Positions 7,239 through 15,336 of a stretch of DNA of 30,952 nucleotides are shown here, piece by piece (positions within the stretch are counted from its first letter, which is position 1; every line of letters starts with the position of its first letter). The translations under genes and the position numbers were made by a program. The notes beneath the pieces are model-generated. The model did no database searches and was not told the origin of the DNA. It worked only from the letters and a program-made list of their open reading frames with translations. The stretch covers positions 1 through 30,952 of the forward strand of contig CAUGFC010000006.1 of NCBI GenBank assembly GCA_959598545.1, written 5' to 3'. This stretch comes from an uncultured Olsenella sp. (lineage in GTDB: Bacteria > Actinomycetota > Coriobacteriia > Coriobacteriales > Atopobiaceae).

Positions 7239-7325
7239 GGCGCTCCCTCCGACACGAAGACGGTACCAGAACGCCCGGGCTCAACCGCCTGCCGCATGCC
7301 CGCGCGTGTCCCCGACCCGCCGACG

Positions 7326-7331
7326 TATACT
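7326..7331 (+). promoter_or_regulatory. candidate -10 element for galE
   Basis: TATACT lies about 46 bp before the galE start in a G/C-rich gap. The matching -35 position holds no close TTGACA, so this is a -10-led guess. Confidence 0.45.
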
Positions 7332-7377
7332 AAAAAGCGGTCGAAAACGTCTGTGCGCAACGGGGAAAGGACCCACC

Positions 7378-8433
7378 ATGAGTGAGAAGATCGCGCCCGC
7401 CGAGACCTGCGTGCTCGTGACCGGAGGCGCCGGCTTCATCGGCAGCCACACCGTCGTCGAGTTGCTCCAGGCCGGCTATCAGGTCGTCATCGTGGACGAC
7501 CTCTCCAATGCCTCCGTCAAGGTGCTCGACCGCATCAAGACGATCGTGGGCGACGACGCCGCTGCGCGCATGACCTTCTACGAGGCCGACGTCAACGACC
7601 GCGTCGCGCTCGCCAAGATCTTCGACGCGCACCGCCCCAGCCGCGTGATCCACTTCGCCGGCTACAAGGCCGTGGGCGAGTCCGTGACCAAGCCCGTCGA
7701 GTACTACTCCAACAACATCGGCAACACGCTCACGCTCGTGGACGTCATGCGCGAGCACGGCTGCAAGTCCATCATCTTCTCCAGCTCCGCCACCGTCTAC
7801 GGCGACCCGGACTCCCTGCCGCTCACCGAGGAGAGCCCCAAGAAGCCCGCGACCAACCCCTACGGCTGGACCAAGTGGATGATCGAGCAGATCCTCACCG
7901 ACCTCCACACGGCCGACCCGGAGTGGAACGTCGTGCTGCTCCGCTACTTCAACCCCATCGGCGCGCACCCCTCGGGCCTCATGGGCGAGGACCCCAAGGG
8001 CATCCCCAACAACCTCGTGCCCTACGTCGCGCAGACCGCCATCGGCAAGCGTGACGCCGTGCACGTCTTCGGCAACGACTACGACACCCCCGACGGCACG
8101 GGCGTCCGCGACTACATCCACGTGGTCGACCTCGCCGCCGGCCACGTCGCGGCCCTCGGCTGGATGAACGGCCGCACCGGCGTGGAGATCTTCAACCTGG
8201 GCACGGGCACGGGCACCTCGGTGCTCCAGATCATCGAGGCGTTCTCCGCCGCCTGCGGCCACGAGATCCCCTACGTCATCGAGCCCCGCCGCGCCGGCGA
8301 CGTCACGGCCAACTACGCCGACTGCTCCAAGGCCCGCGACCTCATGGGCTGGGAGGCCAAGTTCGACATCAAGGACATGTGCCGTGACTCCTGGAACTGG
8401 CAGTCCCACAACCCCAACGGCTACGAGGGCTAG
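7378..8433 (+). CDS. galE: UDP-glucose 4-epimerase
   Basis: A 351-residue extended short-chain dehydrogenase/reductase that interconverts UDP-glucose and UDP-galactose using bound NAD. TGGAGFIG at 15-22 binds the dinucleotide; SSSATVYG supplies the catalytic Ser, and YGWTK is the YxxxK motif. RYFNPIGAHPSG, RDYIHVVDLA and the ending WNWQSHNPNGYEG match GalE closely. The start ATG 7378 follows GGGGAAAGGA. No other Leloir gene is adjacent, so the likely role is supplying UDP-galactose for cell-envelope glycans. It is followed after 15 bp by a polyprenyl synthase, which fits an envelope setting. Confidence 0.95.
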   Translation: MSEKIAPAETCVLVTGGAGFIGSHTVVELLQAGYQVVIVDDLSNASVKVLDRIKTIVGDDAAARMTFYEADVNDRVALAKIFDAHRPSRVIHFAGYKAVGESVTKPVEYYSNNIGNTLTLVDVMREHGCKSIIFSSSATVYGDPDSLPLTEESPKKPATNPYGWTKWMIEQILTDLHTADPEWNVVLLRYFNPIGAHPSGLMGEDPKGIPNNLVPYVAQTAIGKRDAVHVFGNDYDTPDGTGVRDYIHVVDLAAGHVAALGWMNGRTGVEIFNLGTGTGTSVLQIIEAFSAACGHEIPYVIEPRRAGDVTANYADCSKARDLMGWEAKFDIKDMCRDSWNWQSHNPNGYEG

Positions 8434-8448
8434 GCGGACGAGAAGAAC

Positions 8449-9492
8449 ATGGCAAGCCCCTTCGTTGACTACCTCGGTCGGCGCCTGCCCCTCGTGGAGC
8501 GGGCGCTGGCGGATGCCGCGGCCGCCCCGCTCACGGACGGTGCCGTGGCGACTGACCTGAGCCGTTACCTCTACGACCCGCTCGCGCGCTTCACCGCGTC
8601 CGGCGGGAAGCGCGTGCGTCCCGTGCTCGCGCTCCTCGGCGCGGAGGCCGTGGGCGGAAGCGCGGAGGACGCGCTCTCCAGCGCCGTCGCCGTGGAGCTC
8701 TTCCAGAGCGCCGCCCTGGTCCACGACGACATCGCCGACGAGGGCGAGCTCCGCCGCGGCGAGCCGTGCCTCCACCGGGTGGAGGGCACGGGGCTGGCGA
8801 TAAACGCCGGCGACCTCGCGCTCACCCAGGTCTTCGAGGTCGTGCTCGGCGATCCTCGCCTGGACGACGCCCGGAAGCTGGGGGTCCTCGCCGACCTCGC
8901 GCTCATGGAGCGCCACACCCTGGAGGGCCAGGCGCTGGACCTCGGCTGGGTGCGCGACGGCCGCTGGGACGTGACGCCGGACGACTACCTCTACATGGTC
9001 ACGAGCAAGACCGCCTGGTACTCCTCCGCGATGCCGCTGCACGTGGGCGCGCTGGCGGGCGGCGGCTCGCGCGAGGCGGCCGACGGCCTGCTCGCCGTGG
9101 GCCTCGCCGCGGGCGTGGCCTTCCAGCTGCAGGACGACCTGCTCAACCTCGTGGGAGACGGCGACGCCCAGGGCAAGGACCTCCGCACGGACGTCACGGA
9201 GGGCAAGCGCACGCTCGCCGTGGTCTGGGCCCTCGCGCACCTGGGGCCGGAGGAGCGCGCGGAGCTCGTGGCCCTTCTCGACGCGCACACCACGGACGCG
9301 GACGAGCTGAAACGAGCGGTTGAGCTCATCGAGCTCGGCGGCGGCCTCGAAAGGTGCCGCACCCTCGCGCGCGAGCGCGCTGAGGAGGCGAAGGCCGGCG
9401 CGCGCGACCTGACGCGCACCGGCAGCATCTCGGGCGAGGCGGCCGAGCTGCTATGCTCTATGGCAGACTTTTTCGTGGAACGCGCGAGCTAG
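8449..9492 (+). CDS. polyprenyl (isoprenyl) diphosphate synthase
   Basis: A 347-residue trans-prenyltransferase that adds isopentenyl units to an allylic diphosphate. SGGKRVRP at 51-58 is the diphosphate-binding motif. DDIAD at 93-97 is the first Asp-rich motif, followed by the conserved LRRGEPCLHR. DDLLN at 229-233 stands where most homologues have DDxxD, so the last Asp is replaced by Asn. GKDLRTDVTEGKRTL follows as expected. Product chain length cannot be assigned safely. The sequence just before ATG 8449 is CGAGAAGAAC; its purine-rich part is the only plausible ribosome-binding site. It probably belongs to a transcript with galE and the next gene. Confidence 0.9.
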   Translation: MASPFVDYLGRRLPLVERALADAAAAPLTDGAVATDLSRYLYDPLARFTASGGKRVRPVLALLGAEAVGGSAEDALSSAVAVELFQSAALVHDDIADEGELRRGEPCLHRVEGTGLAINAGDLALTQVFEVVLGDPRLDDARKLGVLADLALMERHTLEGQALDLGWVRDGRWDVTPDDYLYMVTSKTAWYSSAMPLHVGALAGGGSREAADGLLAVGLAAGVAFQLQDDLLNLVGDGDAQGKDLRTDVTEGKRTLAVVWALAHLGPEERAELVALLDAHTTDADELKRAVELIELGGGLERCRTLARERAEEAKAGARDLTRTGSISGEAAELLCSMADFFVERAS

Positions 9493-9517
9493 GCGCGCAA
9501 CCCGACCGGGAGAGACG

Positions 9518-10435
9518 ATGGAAGCAATTCACGAAGGGGCGACCGGGGTCGCCGTCGAGGACATCCAGGAGCGGCTCGCGTCGCTCGGCTATGCGATCGA
9601 GGAGGACGAGCGGAAGGCCCAGCTCTTCGGGCGTTCGACTGCCACCGCCGTCGCGCGCTTCCGTCTGGACCACGGTCTTCCCCTCGGCGACGCCGTCGAC
9701 ACCGCCACGTGGTCCGTCCTCGTCGACGAGGGCTACCAGCTAGGCGACAGAACCCTCTACCTGCGTCTCCCCAACTTCCACGGCAACGACGTGCGCCAGC
9801 TCCAGGAACGCCTCAACGTGCTCGGGTTCTCCTGCGGCGAGCCCGACGGCGTCTACGGCGTCCACACGGAGGCCGCGGTGAAGCTCTTCCAGGAGAGCAT
9901 CGGCGCGCTGGCGGACGGCATGGCGTTCCCCGACACCTTCGACGCCATCGAGCGCCTGCGCCACGTCTGGGCGGGCAAGCCCGCCGCAGGCCCGCACCCC
10001 CAGGGCATGATGGGCTTCGCCCGCGCCGCGAGCGTGCTCGAGGACGCCGGGATCGCCATCACCGCCGACGACCCGATCTCCCGCAACGTTGCCGGGCGCA
10101 TCTGGAACCTCGCCCACGCCACGGTCGACGACTGCGCGCTCGAGCTCGTGGACGCCGCCGAGTCCGCGAGCCCGGAGACGCGCGTGCTCATCGTGCTCTC
10201 CACCGACCCCCTGCCGGACAACGTCGCGGCGGGCGTGGGCAACCTCTCGCTCGATGACTTCGACACGCTTCCGCTGCGTCTGCGCACGGCAATCCAGAGC
10301 TCCGACGCCACGCCGAGGGTCATCCGCATCGAGCTCCCCGTGGGCGCCGCCACCTTCACCATGAGCGACGCCCAGACCTTCGCCGTCCTGCTCCTCGACG
10401 CGATCTGCGCCGCCTTCGACCGCCTGGAGCTGTAG
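9518..10435 (+). CDS. protein with two peptidoglycan-binding domains and an unassigned C-terminal domain
   Basis: A 305-residue protein. Residues about 8-72 and 86-147 are two PG_binding_1 repeats; the second contains GNDVRQLQERLNVLGF and GVYGVHTEAAVKLFQ. Residues about 155-305 are an alpha/beta-looking domain I cannot name. No signal peptide or membrane segment is visible. The domain order recalls actinobacterial CwlM, where two such repeats precede an amidase-like domain and the protein works inside the cell as a regulator of peptidoglycan precursor synthesis; I see no zinc-ligand pattern of an active amidase. That comparison is inference. ATG 9518 follows GGGAGAG, 25 bp after the prenyl synthase gene. 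Confidence 0.75.
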   Translation: MEAIHEGATGVAVEDIQERLASLGYAIEEDERKAQLFGRSTATAVARFRLDHGLPLGDAVDTATWSVLVDEGYQLGDRTLYLRLPNFHGNDVRQLQERLNVLGFSCGEPDGVYGVHTEAAVKLFQESIGALADGMAFPDTFDAIERLRHVWAGKPAAGPHPQGMMGFARAASVLEDAGIAITADDPISRNVAGRIWNLAHATVDDCALELVDAAESASPETRVLIVLSTDPLPDNVAAGVGNLSLDDFDTLPLRLRTAIQSSDATPRVIRIELPVGAATFTMSDAQTFAVLLLDAICAAFDRLEL

Positions 10436-10493
10436 CGGCCTCGGGGCGGTCGGGCGTCGTCGCACCACGCTTCCACACACGTGAGGAGGGCCC

Positions 10494-11765
10494 ATGTTCA
10501 GCCCGTTTCGCGATGCCAACGGCGCGCCCAAGCGCCTCGCTGACGTGACGTGGGACGACCTCCCCCAGCTCGCCGACCTCGATGAGGGGTTCGTCCTCGA
10601 GTTCAAGCGGGAGTACAACGCCTCCGTCCAGCGCAAGATCCCCAAGATCGTGGCCTCCTTCGCGAACTCCCGCGGGGGCTGGCTCGTGATCGGGGTCGCG
10701 GACGACACCCACGCCGTCTGCCCGGTCCCGCGCCCGCAGGCCGACTTCGGCCAGATCATCGGCGAGCTCTGCCGACGGCACGTCTCGCCCGCGCCCCCCT
10801 TCGACGTGCGCTTCGTCGCCGATCCCGCCGACGACGCCCGCGGCGTGGTGGTCGTGCGGGTCGAGGAGGGGGACTTCCCTCCCTATATCGCCGACGGCGT
10901 GGTGGAGATTCGCGAGGGCTCCACGTCCGGCCCCGCGACCGGCGCCGCCCTCGTGGAGCTCTACGGCAAGGCCACGGGCAGGCGTCGCGAGATCGCGGAG
11001 TTCGGCCATCGCACCGTGTTCTACCCGGAAACCGACGCCTACGGTCGCCCGCTGCCCCTCTTCGACCTCTACCTCTACCGGATGGGGCGCGACCGCGACG
11101 CCGCCTCGCGAGAGGAGGTCGCGGAGCACGTGCAGGCCATGCGCTCGGCCTTCGCGCAGCAGCGAGCCACCTGCCACGTGAGCCATGCACACGACTCCCT
11201 CATCCTCCGCACCACCCTGCCCGCGGGCCCGGGAGACTCCCATTCCGCCATCGAGCTCTTCGGCGACGAGTCCATGAAGCTCACGGTCCCCGCCGTCCTT
11301 CTCGACGCCGCGCGGCGGGAGCGCGCCGTGGCGCGCATGCGCGAGCTCGGGCTCTTCTCGGCTGAGGAGGGCCGCCTCATAGACGCCCGCGCGACGCTGC
11401 GCCGCGTCTCGCGCATGGCCTCGCTGCTCGACCGCTACGTGCGCCTGCGCGGCATCGCCTGGCAGGAGTACGCCGTGTCCTACGAGCTGGAGAACATGGC
11501 CGGGATCATCCTCTGGAGCGACTCGGCCGTCTACCAGGACTACGTTGCCGAGAAGGGCGTGCTCTCATGCGGCACCACGGACTGCCGCAGCCGCGTTCGC
11601 TACCTCGACGACGGCGCGCACGACTCGTTCCGCGCCCGGCAGTTCGCGGGGAGCCACTTCTTCGAGGCATGCGGCCTCCCCCTGGGCTCGCAGGACCCCC
11701 GCGACGAGGCGCTCGTTGACGCGCTTCTCAGCACCTCGACCGGACGGCGCCGCGACGACGCGTGA
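10494..11765 (+). CDS. AlbA_2 (Schlafen-like) domain protein, putative DNA-binding
   Basis: A 423-residue protein whose first ~160 residues fit the AlbA_2 domain: LEFKREYNASVQRKIPKI, then VASFANSRGGWLVIGVADD and the closing strand VEIREGSTSGPAT. In other proteins this domain occurs with transcription regulators or helicase-type ATP-binding parts, and it is related to the Schlafen core. The rest (about 165-423) is not recognised: it is Arg-rich, contains a Cys pair in SCGTTDCRSR near residue 360, and has no transmembrane segment. ATG 10494 is preceded by GAGGAGG. The function is unknown; a role in nucleic-acid binding is the cautious reading. Confidence 0.75.
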   Translation: MFSPFRDANGAPKRLADVTWDDLPQLADLDEGFVLEFKREYNASVQRKIPKIVASFANSRGGWLVIGVADDTHAVCPVPRPQADFGQIIGELCRRHVSPAPPFDVRFVADPADDARGVVVVRVEEGDFPPYIADGVVEIREGSTSGPATGAALVELYGKATGRRREIAEFGHRTVFYPETDAYGRPLPLFDLYLYRMGRDRDAASREEVAEHVQAMRSAFAQQRATCHVSHAHDSLILRTTLPAGPGDSHSAIELFGDESMKLTVPAVLLDAARRERAVARMRELGLFSAEEGRLIDARATLRRVSRMASLLDRYVRLRGIAWQEYAVSYELENMAGIILWSDSAVYQDYVAEKGVLSCGTTDCRSRVRYLDDGAHDSFRARQFAGSHFFEACGLPLGSQDPRDEALVDALLSTSTGRRRDDA

Positions 11766-11794
11766 GCGCACGAGCCCGCCGCGGCCCTTCCTGA

Positions 11795-11800
11795 TACAAT
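11795..11800 (+). promoter_or_regulatory. candidate -10 element for tRNA-Gln
   Basis: TACAAT, in the context TGATACAAT, lies 14 bp before the tRNA 5' end. That is somewhat close for a mature end but acceptable with a short leader. No clear -35 hexamer is visible. Confidence 0.4.
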
Positions 11801-11814
11801 GGCGCCGGCGGCAC

Positions 11815-11889
11815 AGGGGTATCGTCCAATGGTTAGGACAGTGGTTTTTGGTGCCATCAATGTGGGTTCGAATCCTACTACCCCTGCCA
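11815..11889 (+). tRNA. tRNA-Gln, anticodon TTG
   Basis: A 75-nt cloverleaf with encoded CCA. The acceptor AGGGGTA pairs with TACCCCT, the discriminator base is G, and CCA follows at 11887-11889. The D arm is GTCC/GGAC. The anticodon stem GTGGT/GCCAT carries the loop TTTTGGT with TTG at 11848-11850. The T arm GTGGG/CCTAC holds the loop TTCGAAT. It reads CAA, and CAG by wobble. No duplicated 3' segment or integrase is seen nearby, so it is not marked as an integration site. Confidence 0.95.
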
Positions 11890-11903
11890 CCGCCGCCCCG
11901 CGC

Positions 11904-11909
11904 TATCAT
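11904..11909 (+). promoter_or_regulatory. candidate -10 element for glmU-prs
   Basis: TATCAT lies 47 bp upstream of the glmU start and just after the tRNA. A -35 would fall inside the tRNA 3' end, so co-transcription from the tRNA promoter is also possible. Confidence 0.35.
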
Positions 11910-11955
11910 GTTTCTGTAAAGATTCTGGGACTCACGCATCGCTTGGAGGCCTCAC

Positions 11956-13350
11956 ATGCCCATGACCGCGATCGTCCTCGCCGCCGGCGAGGGAACGCGC
12001 ATGAAGTCCCGCCACCCCAAGGTTCTGCACAAGCTCCTCGACCGACCGCTCGTCTCCTGGGTCACGCGCGCCGCGCGCGAGGCAGGGGCCGAGCGCATCA
12101 TCGTGGTCGTGGGACATGGCGCGGACGAGGTGCGGGCCCATCTTGCCGCCGAGAGGGACGTCGAGTGCGTCGAGCAGGCCGAGCGCCTGGGCACCGGTCA
12201 CGCCGTGCGCGTGGCGCTCGAGGCCACGGGGGTCGACTCCGGCCCCGTCGTCATCCTGAACGGCGACCTGCCGCTCATCGAGCCGGACACCGTCCGCGCC
12301 TTCGCCGACGCGGTGGCGGACGGCTGCCACGCCGCGGCGATCCTCACGATGACGCCGCCCGACCCGTTCGGCTACGGTCGCGTCGAGCTCGCCGCGGACG
12401 GCACCGTGACGCGCGTCGTGGAGCAGAAGGACTGCACGCCCGAGCAGAGCGCGACGCTCGTCGAGTGCAACGCCGGCTGCTACGCGTTCGACGGCGCCCT
12501 TCTCGCCGCCCACGTGGGTGAGATCGGCAACGACAACGCCCAGCACGAGTACTACCTCCCCGACATGGTGGAGATCCTTCGCGGCCACGGCCACGCCACC
12601 ACCGTGCTCCACTGCGACGACTACCGCGAGGGCCTCGGCGCCAACAACCGCGTCCAGCTGGCCGAGCTCGCCGCCATGGCCCGCAACCGCATCAACGTGC
12701 GCCTCATGGAGAACGGCGTCACCATGCTCGACCCGGCGACCACCTGGGTGGGCCCGGACGTCACCGTGGGCCGCGACACCGTGCTCCTCCCCATGACGAT
12801 GCTCTGGGGCAGGACGAGCGTGGGCGAGGAGTGCGTGCTCGGTCCCAACACGCGCCTCACGGACTGCACCGTGGCGGACGACGTCACGCTGGAGGAGACC
12901 GTGGGCGTGAACGTCACCATCGACGAGGGCGTCACCTGCGGCCCGCGCGCCTACCTGCGCGGCGGCGCGCACGTGATGGCGGGCGCCCACGTGGGCACGC
13001 ACGTGGAGATCAAGAACTCCGTGATCGGCGAGGGCTCCAAGGTGCCGCACCTCTCCTACATCGGCGACTGCACCATGGGCGCGCACGTCAACATCGGCGG
13101 CGGCACGATCACCTGCAACTACGACGGCGTGCACAAGAGCCGCACCGTCATCGGCGACAACGTCTTCATCGGCTCCGACACCATGATGGTCGCGCCCGTG
13201 ACCATCGGTGACGGCGCCATAACCGGAGCCAGCTCCTGCATCACCAAGGACGTCCCTGCCGACGCGCTCGCGATCGAGCGCAGCGAGCAGCGCATCGTAG
13301 AGGGGTTCGCCTCGCGGCGACTCGAGAGACTCAAGAGAGATGAGGCCTAG
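11956..13350 (+). CDS. glmU: bifunctional N-acetylglucosamine-1-phosphate uridyltransferase / glucosamine-1-phosphate acetyltransferase
   Basis: A 464-residue cytoplasmic enzyme that makes UDP-GlcNAc in two steps for peptidoglycan. The N-terminal pyrophosphorylase domain starts with LAAGEGTRM and PKVLHKL and has LNGDLPLIEPDT. From about residue 250 the left-handed beta-helix of hexapeptide repeats begins, with RGGAHVMAGAHVGTHVEIKNS and NIGGGTITCNYDG typical of the acetyltransferase active site. Length is normal. ATG 11956 has GGAGG seven bases upstream; a second ATG lies two codons later. The stop codon directly abuts the ATG of prs, so the two are one transcript, as in several Gram-positive genomes. 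Confidence 0.97.
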   Translation: MPMTAIVLAAGEGTRMKSRHPKVLHKLLDRPLVSWVTRAAREAGAERIIVVVGHGADEVRAHLAAERDVECVEQAERLGTGHAVRVALEATGVDSGPVVILNGDLPLIEPDTVRAFADAVADGCHAAAILTMTPPDPFGYGRVELAADGTVTRVVEQKDCTPEQSATLVECNAGCYAFDGALLAAHVGEIGNDNAQHEYYLPDMVEILRGHGHATTVLHCDDYREGLGANNRVQLAELAAMARNRINVRLMENGVTMLDPATTWVGPDVTVGRDTVLLPMTMLWGRTSVGEECVLGPNTRLTDCTVADDVTLEETVGVNVTIDEGVTCGPRAYLRGGAHVMAGAHVGTHVEIKNSVIGEGSKVPHLSYIGDCTMGAHVNIGGGTITCNYDGVHKSRTVIGDNVFIGSDTMMVAPVTIGDGAITGASSCITKDVPADALAIERSEQRIVEGFASRRLERLKRDEA

Positions 13351-14349
13351 ATGTACGAGAACCTGAGCGAGCCCATGTCGCTGAAGAAGGAGATCAAGCT
13401 CTACTCCGGCACCGGCAATCCCGCCCTTGCGGAGAAGGTCGCCGACATCCTCCACCTCGAGCTGCAGGGCCTCAAGATCGAGAAGTTCGCCAACGGAGAG
13501 ATCTACGCCCGCTTCGACGAGTCCGTCCGCGGCGACGACGTCTTCTTCATCCAGTCCCTCTCCGGCGCCAACGTGAACGACCTGCTGATGGAGACCCTCG
13601 TCGTGGCCGACGCCGCCAAACGCGCCTCCGCCTCCAAGTTCACCGCGGTCATCCCGCACTACTGCTACGCCCGTCAGGACCGCAAGGCGTCCTCGCGCGA
13701 GCCGATCACCGCGCGTCTCGTGGCGAACCTCCTCGAGGCCGCCGGCGTCAACCAGGTCATCACCGTCGACCTGCACCAGGGCCAGATCCAGGGCTTCTTC
13801 GACATCCCCGTGACGCACCTCACCGCCCTCTACCTCATCGGCGACTACTTCAAGGCCAAGGACTTCGACTGGGAGAACACCGTCGTGGTCTCCCCCGACA
13901 TGGGCCGTGCGAAGGTCGCCAAGCGCCTCTCCGACTACCTGGGCTGCGAGGTCGCCATCGCCCACAAGAGCCGTCCCAAGCACAACGCGTCCGAGGTCAT
14001 GGGCATCATCGGCGACATCAAGGGCAAGACCTGCATCGTCAACGACGACATGATCGACACCGCCGGCACGCTCTGCGGCTCGGTGCGCAAGCTCAAGGAG
14101 ATGGGTGCCGGCGACATCTACGTCTCCGCCACCCACGGCATCTTCTCCGGCGCCGCCATCGAGCGCCTGCAGGACGCCCCGCTCGTCGAGTGCGTGGTCA
14201 CCGACATCATCCCCTGCGAGGCCGCCGACAAGCCGGGCTCCAAGATCAAGACCGTCTCCGTGGCCAACGAGCTGGCCGAGGCCATCAACAGCGTCTACAT
14301 GCGCAAGTCCGTCTCCGAGATCTTCGGCGGCCAGGGCGCCGAGATCTAG
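13351..14349 (+). CDS. prs: ribose-phosphate pyrophosphokinase
   Basis: A 332-residue PRPP synthetase, making phosphoribosyl pyrophosphate from ribose 5-phosphate and ATP for nucleotide, His, Trp and NAD synthesis. SLSGANVNDLLMETL, PHYCYARQDRKASSREPITA and VTVDLH-type HQGQIQGFFDIP regions are classic; the PRPP loop is VNDDMIDTAGTL. The ATG at 13351 directly after the glmU stop has GATGAGG upstream. A later ATG at 13375 would remove eight residues and lacks a ribosome-binding site, so the longer form is preferred. A palindrome and then a terminator follow. Confidence 0.97.
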   Translation: MYENLSEPMSLKKEIKLYSGTGNPALAEKVADILHLELQGLKIEKFANGEIYARFDESVRGDDVFFIQSLSGANVNDLLMETLVVADAAKRASASKFTAVIPHYCYARQDRKASSREPITARLVANLLEAAGVNQVITVDLHQGQIQGFFDIPVTHLTALYLIGDYFKAKDFDWENTVVVSPDMGRAKVAKRLSDYLGCEVAIAHKSRPKHNASEVMGIIGDIKGKTCIVNDDMIDTAGTLCGSVRKLKEMGAGDIYVSATHGIFSGAAIERLQDAPLVECVVTDIIPCEAADKPGSKIKTVSVANELAEAINSVYMRKSVSEIFGGQGAEI

Positions 14350-14382
14350 TCTGCAAATTGGGGACAGTCCCCAATTTACAGA
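14350..14382. repeat. 33-nt palindrome with GGGGA-CAG-TCCCC core directly after prs
   Basis: The unit begins on the first base after the prs TAG. Arms TCTG-c-AAATTGGGGA and TCCCCAATTT-a-CAGA pair with one internal mismatch around the loop CAG. Its core and total length equal those of the unit at 2297-2329, while the outer arms differ. Confidence 0.8.
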
Positions 14383-14397
14383 AATGTTTGATGCGGT

Positions 14398-14429
14398 GCG
14401 GGGTCGTCTTCGGGCGGCCCCGCGCTTTT
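14398..14429 (+). terminator. intrinsic terminator of glmU-prs
   Basis: GCGGGGTCGTC pairs with GGCGGCCCCGC around a TTCG tetraloop, then GCTTTT follows. It is a better terminator than the palindrome just upstream. Confidence 0.75.
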
Positions 14430-14484
14430 GCGCGGCGGACATGGGGGCGTCGGTCATCTCGCCCGCGCGCCCCGAACAATCCTG

Positions 14485-14579
14485 CCCCGTGTACCGGTTT
14501 CTGCCCCCATGCGCAGCCGAGACCGGTACACGGGGCCGCTTTTCTCAGCGAGACCGGTACACACCCCCGCTTTTCTCGG
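14485..14579. repeat. cluster of three ACCGGTACAC-type repeats upstream of pth
   Basis: CCCCGTGTACCGGT (14485-14498) is the exact complement of ACCGGTACACGGGG (14522-14535), giving a 14-bp hairpin arm pair 23 nt apart. A third ACCGGTACAC lies at 14553-14562. The second and third copies are embedded in a tandem repeat of about 31-32 bp (14516-14547 and 14547-14579) that shares GAGACCGGTACAC and CCGCTTTTCTC. The rest of the prs-pth gap (14430-14484 and 14580-14653) shows no gene. Confidence 0.8.
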
Positions 14580-14653
14580 CGGCCGGGTTCGTTCGGCTCG
14601 CGCACCGTGGTAGTGTACGTAACCGACGCACGCAGGCCGCAGAGAGGATCGCC

Positions 14654-15217
14654 ATGTCACAAGCCGCAAAACCCGCTGCCATCCGCATCGTCTGCGGCCT
14701 CGGCAACCCGGACGCCGAGTACGCCCGGACCCGGCACAACGCCGGCTTTGCCACCATCGACGCCGTGGCCGCGCGCAGGGGCGTGCGCTACTGGAAGTCC
14801 GAGGCCGGCGCCCAGGTGGCCTCCATCACGGTGAGCGACAGAGACGGCGAGAAGCGCGAGGTCCTTCTCGCCAAGCCGATGAGCTACATGAACACCTCCG
14901 GCGGACCGCTCTCCAAGCTGGCGCGCGCCCACCACGTGCGCCCGGAGGAGATCCTCGTGGTCCACGACGAGGTCGACCTGGCGACGGGCGAGGTCAGGCT
15001 CAAGCTGGGGGGCGGGCTCAACGCCCACAACGGCCTGCGCTCCATCGCGGACAAGCTCGGCAGCCGTGACTTCGCGCGCGTGCAGTTTGGCGTCGGGCGG
15101 CCGCCCGGGCGCATGCAGGTCGCCGACTACGTGCTGCGCGAGCTCAAGGGGAGCTTCCTGGAGGACTTCGAGCTCACCGTCGAGCGCGCCGCCGACCTCG
15201 TGGAGCAGACCCTCTGA
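14654..15217 (+). CDS. pth: peptidyl-tRNA hydrolase
   Basis: A 187-residue enzyme that releases tRNA from peptidyl-tRNA dropped by ribosomes. GLGNPDAEYARTRHNAGF at 15-32 holds the conserved Asn18 and catalytic His28; KPMSYMNTSG, VVHDEVDL and GGGLNAHNGLRSI follow in order. In the last motif most homologues have GGGxAGHNGL, so the residues before HNG differ slightly. ATG 14654 is supported by AGAGAGG upstream; the open frame reaching back into prs is not coding. It is a single gene with its own upstream region. Confidence 0.96.
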   Translation: MSQAAKPAAIRIVCGLGNPDAEYARTRHNAGFATIDAVAARRGVRYWKSEAGAQVASITVSDRDGEKREVLLAKPMSYMNTSGGPLSKLARAHHVRPEEILVVHDEVDLATGEVRLKLGGGLNAHNGLRSIADKLGSRDFARVQFGVGRPPGRMQVADYVLRELKGSFLEDFELTVERAADLVEQTL

Positions 15218-15246
15218 CCGCCCGCCGCTCTTCTCGCCTGCAGGCG

Positions 15247-15274
15247 TTGGAATGTGCCAGCGCTGGGGTACAAT
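15247..15274 (+). promoter_or_regulatory. sigma-70-type promoter for nfnAB
   Basis: TTGGAA (15247-15252), a 16-bp spacer and TACAAT (15269-15274) lie about 63 bp before the nfnA start. GCGTTGGAA recurs just downstream at about 15278-15286. The CTTCTCG word at 15230 lies immediately upstream. Confidence 0.6.
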
Positions 15275-15336
15275 CAAGCGTTGGAAGGCCACATGGCCCC
15301 ACGTTTTTGAGGGATTGCAGGAGAGGAGTGCGGTTA

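Noticed and set aside
11815..11889. tRNA-Gln as an integration site
   Set aside because: No repeated tRNA 3' segment, integrase or phage gene is found in the window.
13375..14349. Shorter prs start at ATG 13375
   Set aside because: It has no ribosome-binding site, while the ATG at 13351 directly follows the glmU stop and has GATGAGG upstream.
11932..14457. Long minus-strand open frame (841 codons) across glmU and prs
   Set aside because: It is antisense to two well-conserved enzymes, and its composition is that of a frame shadow.
14516..14579. Possible CRISPR array
   Set aside because: Only two tandem units with almost no spacer sequence and no cas genes.
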